Positions 34,283 to 37,939 of a stretch of DNA of 37,939 nucleotides are shown here, in pieces. The notes below the pieces were generated by a model. That model did no database searches. It saw only the letters and a program-made list of their open reading frames with translations, and was not told the origin of the DNA. The stretch covers positions 1-37,939 of IMG/VR virus record IMGVR_UViG_3300044984_002279; one strand, written 5' to 3'. Origin of the DNA: a virus. Within the stretch, counting starts at the first letter, position 1, and each line of letters opens with the position of its first letter. Both the position numbers and the translations under genes were made by a program.

Positions 34283-36196
34283 ATGACAACAATTACAATC
34301 ACCGAGCTTACTAATATTGGCTCAAACATAGCGTATACCACCTTAGTACCTGTAGTTAATATGACAGGTACTCCCGAGACACAAAAAGCCAATTTACAAA
34401 TTGTAGGGAACTTGATTCTCAATCAAGCAGGTGGTAATTTTGTGGCGGCAGCAAAGGCTAATACAGTAGTAAATGCAGCACAAGCAAATATCACTAGTGT
34501 TGGCACATTAACTGGGTTAAATGTATCTGGAAACGCAAATTTAGGCAACATTACATTTAATAATGCTACAATGTCATCTAAGGTAGCTGGTGCACCACTT
34601 GAGATTGTTGGTAATGGTGCCGGAAATATAAACTTAAGTTCGAATAGTATTATCAATATATCAACTGCTAACATTACAAATCCAGATGGCGGAGTGCAGT
34701 TGATGTGGGTTGATCCAACTAACCCGGCCGCTCTACAGGTAGCCGGATTAGCAGTGAATACTGGCTTCGGTGTGCTTGCTAACAATCAAGGTAATGTTCA
34801 AATTCTAGCTACTGCTAATGCTGCAAATGGATTGACCCCAGCTTGGACATTTGGTAATGATGGTAACTTAACATTACCAGCTAATTCATTCCAAGTTAAC
34901 TATGCTAACGGTAATCCTGTACCATTAGGTAGCGGGACGTATAATAATAGCAATGTGGCTTCATTTTTAGCTGCTTTTGGCAGCAATTCAATTTCTACAA
35001 TCGGTGACATAACCGGTGCCAATATTTATGCTAATAACATTTCAAGTCCGGCGAACACGGTGTTTACTATATATGCGAATGCTAAGATTCATAACTGGGA
35101 GTTTGGAACAGACGGTACATTCTATGCACCGGACAATGTTGTTGTGGGTGGTCAAAATCTATTTGTCGGCACCGGCGCAAACCTACTTCCATTCACTTCT
35201 GCCACGCTAGTTATTAGTGCTGACAACATAGCATTTGTTCAAGCTGTGGTAACTAATGTGTCGGACATCGGTAGTGCTGATTGGGTTGCATATGGACATC
35301 ACGGCAACGATGACGGCGGCTTCATCGATATCGGATTCACTAGTGCATCATTTGACGATCCCGACTTTACTATCACTGGTGCAGGTGACGGATATATATT
35401 AGTAGAAGCATATGTACCTGGGCAGGCTCCCTTCATAGGTGGCGGCAATTTAATATTAGGTACTGGGGTAAATGGTACGCAAAAAGATATTATATTTTCA
35501 ACAGGAGGATTCACGCTAACAGATGAGTTTATGCGAATCTCTGATGCTAACAATGCGATAGAATTCTATGATTTAGGTAACATCAGTGGTGCTAATGTTA
35601 TTAGTATTGAGACACTCATAGCTAACGCTGAAGCAAATGTACTGACATTAACCACATCAAATATCAGCTCTCCTAGTAATATAAATGTTACTGCTAGTGG
35701 CAATACTTGGCAGTTTAGCAATGACGGTAACTTAACACTACCGGGTAATACATCAAGCATTAACAATACTAACGGCACACCTTATGGGTCAACTGTAATC
35801 GTTACCGCTGCCGCAACAGGAGCGCAGACAATTACTAACGCGGCAAGTGCCCAAGTTCTAGCTTGGACTGAAATCTCTGATACTTCAAATTCTTTTGCTA
35901 GCAATATCTTTACCGCACCATTTAATGGATTCTATCAAGTTAATTTGTCTTTATACTGGGGGGCCGGCGTTACGCAATCTGCTGGATTTGTGTCAGCAGT
36001 GATAAATCCCACAGGATCCTTTACCACGGTAGATTTACTAAACGGTCCTGCTGGTTCGGGAGCAATACAAAATGTCAGTCGATTAATACAATTAGCACAG
36101 GGTGATGAACTAGCGTTTCTATGTGCTCAAACTACCGGCAGTGATCAAACTCCAGCGGTAAATGGAACTACACTGAGCATATATCGTATTGGATAA
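34283..36196 (+). CDS. Tail-fibre-like protein with C1q-like C-terminus (637 aa)
   Basis: Asn/Gly/Thr/Ala-rich, beta-structured protein containing three copies of a W-x-F...G-(N/T)-(L/F) repeat (AWTFGNDGNLTLPAN, NWEFGTDGTFYAPD, TWQFSNDGNLTLPGN). The last 120-odd residues (AWTEISDTSNSFASNIFTAP, FNGFYQVNLSLYWGAG, then LIQLAQGDELAFLCAQT) match the order of a C1q/TNF-like jelly roll, a fold used for trimeric binding tips. It starts 13 bases after the previous fibre gene. Likely a fibre or collar protein for receptor binding. Confidence 0.8.
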   Translation: MTTITITELTNIGSNIAYTTLVPVVNMTGTPETQKANLQIVGNLILNQAGGNFVAAAKANTVVNAAQANITSVGTLTGLNVSGNANLGNITFNNATMSSKVAGAPLEIVGNGAGNINLSSNSIINISTANITNPDGGVQLMWVDPTNPAALQVAGLAVNTGFGVLANNQGNVQILATANAANGLTPAWTFGNDGNLTLPANSFQVNYANGNPVPLGSGTYNNSNVASFLAAFGSNSISTIGDITGANIYANNISSPANTVFTIYANAKIHNWEFGTDGTFYAPDNVVVGGQNLFVGTGANLLPFTSATLVISADNIAFVQAVVTNVSDIGSADWVAYGHHGNDDGGFIDIGFTSASFDDPDFTITGAGDGYILVEAYVPGQAPFIGGGNLILGTGVNGTQKDIIFSTGGFTLTDEFMRISDANNAIEFYDLGNISGANVISIETLIANAEANVLTLTTSNISSPSNINVTASGNTWQFSNDGNLTLPGNTSSINNTNGTPYGSTVIVTAAATGAQTITNAASAQVLAWTEISDTSNSFASNIFTAPFNGFYQVNLSLYWGAGVTQSAGFVSAVINPTGSFTTVDLLNGPAGSGAIQNVSRLIQLAQGDELAFLCAQTTGSDQTPAVNGTTLSIYRIG

Positions 36197-36251
36197 CCAG
36201 TGGTGGGTTACAACTCATTGAACTGCTAACAGATATAATGTGCTGTAGTGT

Positions 36252-36259
36252 GATAAATA
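36252..36259 (+). promoter_or_regulatory. T4-like late promoter GATAAATA for the third fibre gene
   Basis: TGATAAATACTAAAATAAAT, then AAGGAA at 36271-36276 and ATG 36284. Same arrangement as at 33113. Confidence 0.75.
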
Positions 36260-36283
36260 CTAAAATAAATAAGGAATCATTGT

Positions 36284-37939
36284 ATGTCAATAATAAGAAA
36301 AAATCCAGCAGCGGCAGGCTTATCAGATCCCAGTCTAGTACGAAAAGCGGAAGCTAGCTTAGCACAAGATGTGTTACTTACTAAGGGTAAACCGGGCGTT
36401 GTTAATGGAGCCGTGGTACTGACTAGTACCACGTTGACCACTACTAGTAATTCCTTCACAACGACAACCAGTGCTAACAATCAATCCGCAGATACCGTTA
36501 CGGTATACAATACTGCAGGGGCAGTGTATGTTAGTTCAATTGACCAAACTGTTAGACAAAATATCGTTAACAATCCTGTAGCCGGAGTCGGTCGAATTAT
36601 AGCCGGTACTAATGTAACTATCACCAGTACTGAGGCCAATGGCACCGGTAATGTGACGATTAATGCTACTGGTGGCAATGGCAATACAGGCAATGTTACA
36701 TTTGATGATAATATTGTTATTGGCACCGGCGATGAATTTGGCAGTACCGGATTGTTTTTGGCCCCTGGAAATGGCAGCATTGCCAATAGCGCAGTACAAT
36801 ACTTGAGAGTGCGTGGCGGCGATGCTCCCACACACATTCACCTTGACACAGGCAACAATCAATTTTATGACCAATACTTTGGTGATGATGCCAAATATGT
36901 AAAACTTGAATTGGGTGATACAGGCAATGTCGTAATCGGTACTGATGATGCCAATGGTAATCAGTACAATTGGTCATTTACTAGTGACGGTAATTTAATC
37001 CTAGCAGATGGCAACAGTATAATTACGAGCATTGCTAATAGTTCGCTGGATCCAAATAATGCAAATGTCAGCACAATGGTCTTTACACCGGATCAAAATT
37101 ATACCTCACAATCATTAGTTATTGACCCAACTGGTCCAAGTCATATTCACTTACGAGCACCAGGTGCAAATATTGACGAACCAGATGCTAATATATTCTT
37201 AGGCGGTGAAACATCAAGTTTTGAAGTAGGTTATTATAACGGAGCTGCTCCTAATGTATTCGTACACAGCGGCGGTAACACTTGGACATTTGATACTACT
37301 GGTATTCTAGTATTCCCGCGTGATACTGGTCCTAATACGACTGATCCTATCTTAACTATTACAGGTGGTGCAAATCCAAAAATCTTGTCAGAAGATGCTA
37401 GTTTAACAGGTCCTGCTAATCTTGAGATTACGGCTCTTAATACTATATTCACTGGTTTCACTGGGGACGCAATTAAGATTTATCCTGATGATGGTGAAAT
37501 TAGTTCAACAGCAAATCTTCAGATTTGGGCTAACTCGGGCGGCAATACTGAATACAGTTGGACATTTGACACTACTGGTAACTTAACTACACCTAGTAAC
37601 TTAGTGATTGGCCCAGGGCCCGGTAGTGGTTCAAGTATATTTCAATATAATGAGGGTCTACAAATTCTAGGAGAAGGTGCTAACTCCGTTGTACAGATGG
37701 GTTGGACAGCAAATACAAGCGCGCCCGATAGTGTTACAACAATAGCAATGAATTACCCAGGTGGTGGCGAAGGAAATGTATTGATTGCTGTAGGTAATAA
37801 CGCAACTACAGTAAACTACTGGCTCTTTGACAATACCGGTAATTTAAGATTACCAGGTAATACTTTCGCAGTTAACTACGCTAATGGTACTCAAGTGTCC
37901 TTAGGTGGTGGCAACGTTACTTGGTCACAGATAGAAGAT
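36284..37939 (+). CDS. Tail-fibre-like protein, 3' end outside the window (552+ aa)
   Basis: From ATG 36284 the frame stays open to the last base (552 codons), so the gene is longer. The start (MSIIRKNPAAAGLSDPSLVR) resembles a small attachment domain. The rest is beta-rich and contains at least four W-x-F repeats (NWSFTSDGNLILADGN, TWTFDTTGILVFP, SWTFDTTGNLTTPSN, YWLFDNTGNLRLPGN). The segment after the last repeat (NTFAVNYANGTQVSLGGGN) is paralogous to NSFQVNYANGNPVPLGSGT in the 637-aa protein, showing that the two genes share modules. Confidence 0.8.
   Translation, partial: MSIIRKNPAAAGLSDPSLVRKAEASLAQDVLLTKGKPGVVNGAVVLTSTTLTTTSNSFTTTTSANNQSADTVTVYNTAGAVYVSSIDQTVRQNIVNNPVAGVGRIIAGTNVTITSTEANGTGNVTINATGGNGNTGNVTFDDNIVIGTGDEFGSTGLFLAPGNGSIANSAVQYLRVRGGDAPTHIHLDTGNNQFYDQYFGDDAKYVKLELGDTGNVVIGTDDANGNQYNWSFTSDGNLILADGNSIITSIANSSLDPNNANVSTMVFTPDQNYTSQSLVIDPTGPSHIHLRAPGANIDEPDANIFLGGETSSFEVGYYNGAAPNVFVHSGGNTWTFDTTGILVFPRDTGPNTTDPILTITGGANPKILSEDASLTGPANLEITALNTIFTGFTGDAIKIYPDDGEISSTANLQIWANSGGNTEYSWTFDTTGNLTTPSNLVIGPGPGSGSSIFQYNEGLQILGEGANSVVQMGWTANTSAPDSVTTIAMNYPGGGEGNVLIAVGNNATTVNYWLFDNTGNLRLPGNTFAVNYANGTQVSLGGGNVTWSQIED

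Noticed and set aside
33723-34785. Several minus-strand frames opposite the fibre genes
   Set aside because: They arise because the repetitive Gly/Thr/Val codons of the fibre genes lack reverse stops; composition is low-complexity and no promoter or ribosome site is present.
1-37939. tRNA genes, integrase or attachment sites
   Set aside because: I saw no cloverleaf candidates with a TTC-arm consensus, no recombinase motif and no duplicated att-like core; a dedicated tRNA scan would be needed to exclude a diverged tRNA.

Overview
This 37.9 kb window looks like part of a large tailed-phage genome, most likely a T4-like myovirus of a Gram-negative host. It shows very dense, mostly + strand small genes with ATGA or TAATG overlaps. 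It also has many host-sigma70-type promoters with exactly 17 bp spacers, a second promoter class resembling T4 late promoters (ATAAATAC), nucleotide and nucleic-acid enzymes, and long repetitive tail-fibre-like genes at the right end. Lipoprotein signals and Gram-negative-type Clp and ferredoxin homologues point to a proteobacterial-type host, but no host can be named. No terminase, capsid, polymerase, integrase, tRNA or CRISPR array is present, so the phage assignment rests on context.

Layout. 1-5.8 kb: early-type promoter/small-ORF cassettes, including an entericidin-like lipoprotein, tiny membrane peptides, a broken T4 Rnl1-type RNA ligase and an intact RNA ligase of another family. 5.8-10.6 kb: a translationally coupled operon built around at least nine diverged copies of one small protein, followed by a Lar-like zinc protein and others. 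10.6-15 kb: small genes, an ATP-dependent DNA ligase and a 515-aa coiled-coil membrane protein. 15-23.1 kb: an envelope and proteolysis block with an LPP20-like lipoprotein, a FlgT-N-like secreted protein, ClpX, Hsp20, ClpS, a SprT-like protease, ClpP and a Cys-based phosphatase; a degenerate phosphoesterase and a Pro/Ala/Lys-rich membrane protein lie on the opposite strand. 23.1-29.8 kb: accessory metabolism, with a SWIM zinc-finger protein, an active-looking calcineurin phosphoesterase, a small DNA-binding protein, a cupin-like protein, a MazG-like pyrophosphohydrolase, a 7Fe ferredoxin and dCMP deaminase. 29.8-31.7 kb: a minus-strand envelope operon with a D-Ala-D-Ala carboxypeptidase-like protein, a DUF4337-like protein and two small membrane proteins. 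31.8-33.1 kb: AbrB-like protein, a conserved phage protein, translation initiation factor IF-1 and an A-type Fe-S carrier. 33.1-37.9 kb: three tail-fibre-like genes, the last running off the window.

The main themes are these. First, the phage carries unfoldase, peptidase and N-degron adaptor (ClpX, ClpP, ClpS) plus Hsp20, a nearly complete proteolysis kit with all catalytic and docking motifs intact. Second, regulatory DNA doubles as protein C-termini at gene joints: the -35 box GGTTGACA encodes '...Gly-stop' of the upstream gene, and GGAGTTGAAGAATGA encodes '...GVEE-stop' while serving as Shine-Dalgarno and start of the next gene. Unrelated genes share these ends, which suggests cassette shuffling. 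Third, seven genes have a promoter-like element 5-7 nt upstream of ATG and no Shine-Dalgarno sequence, consistent with leaderless mRNAs, mostly from late-type promoters.

All calls come from reading the sequence and remembered family features; no database search was run.
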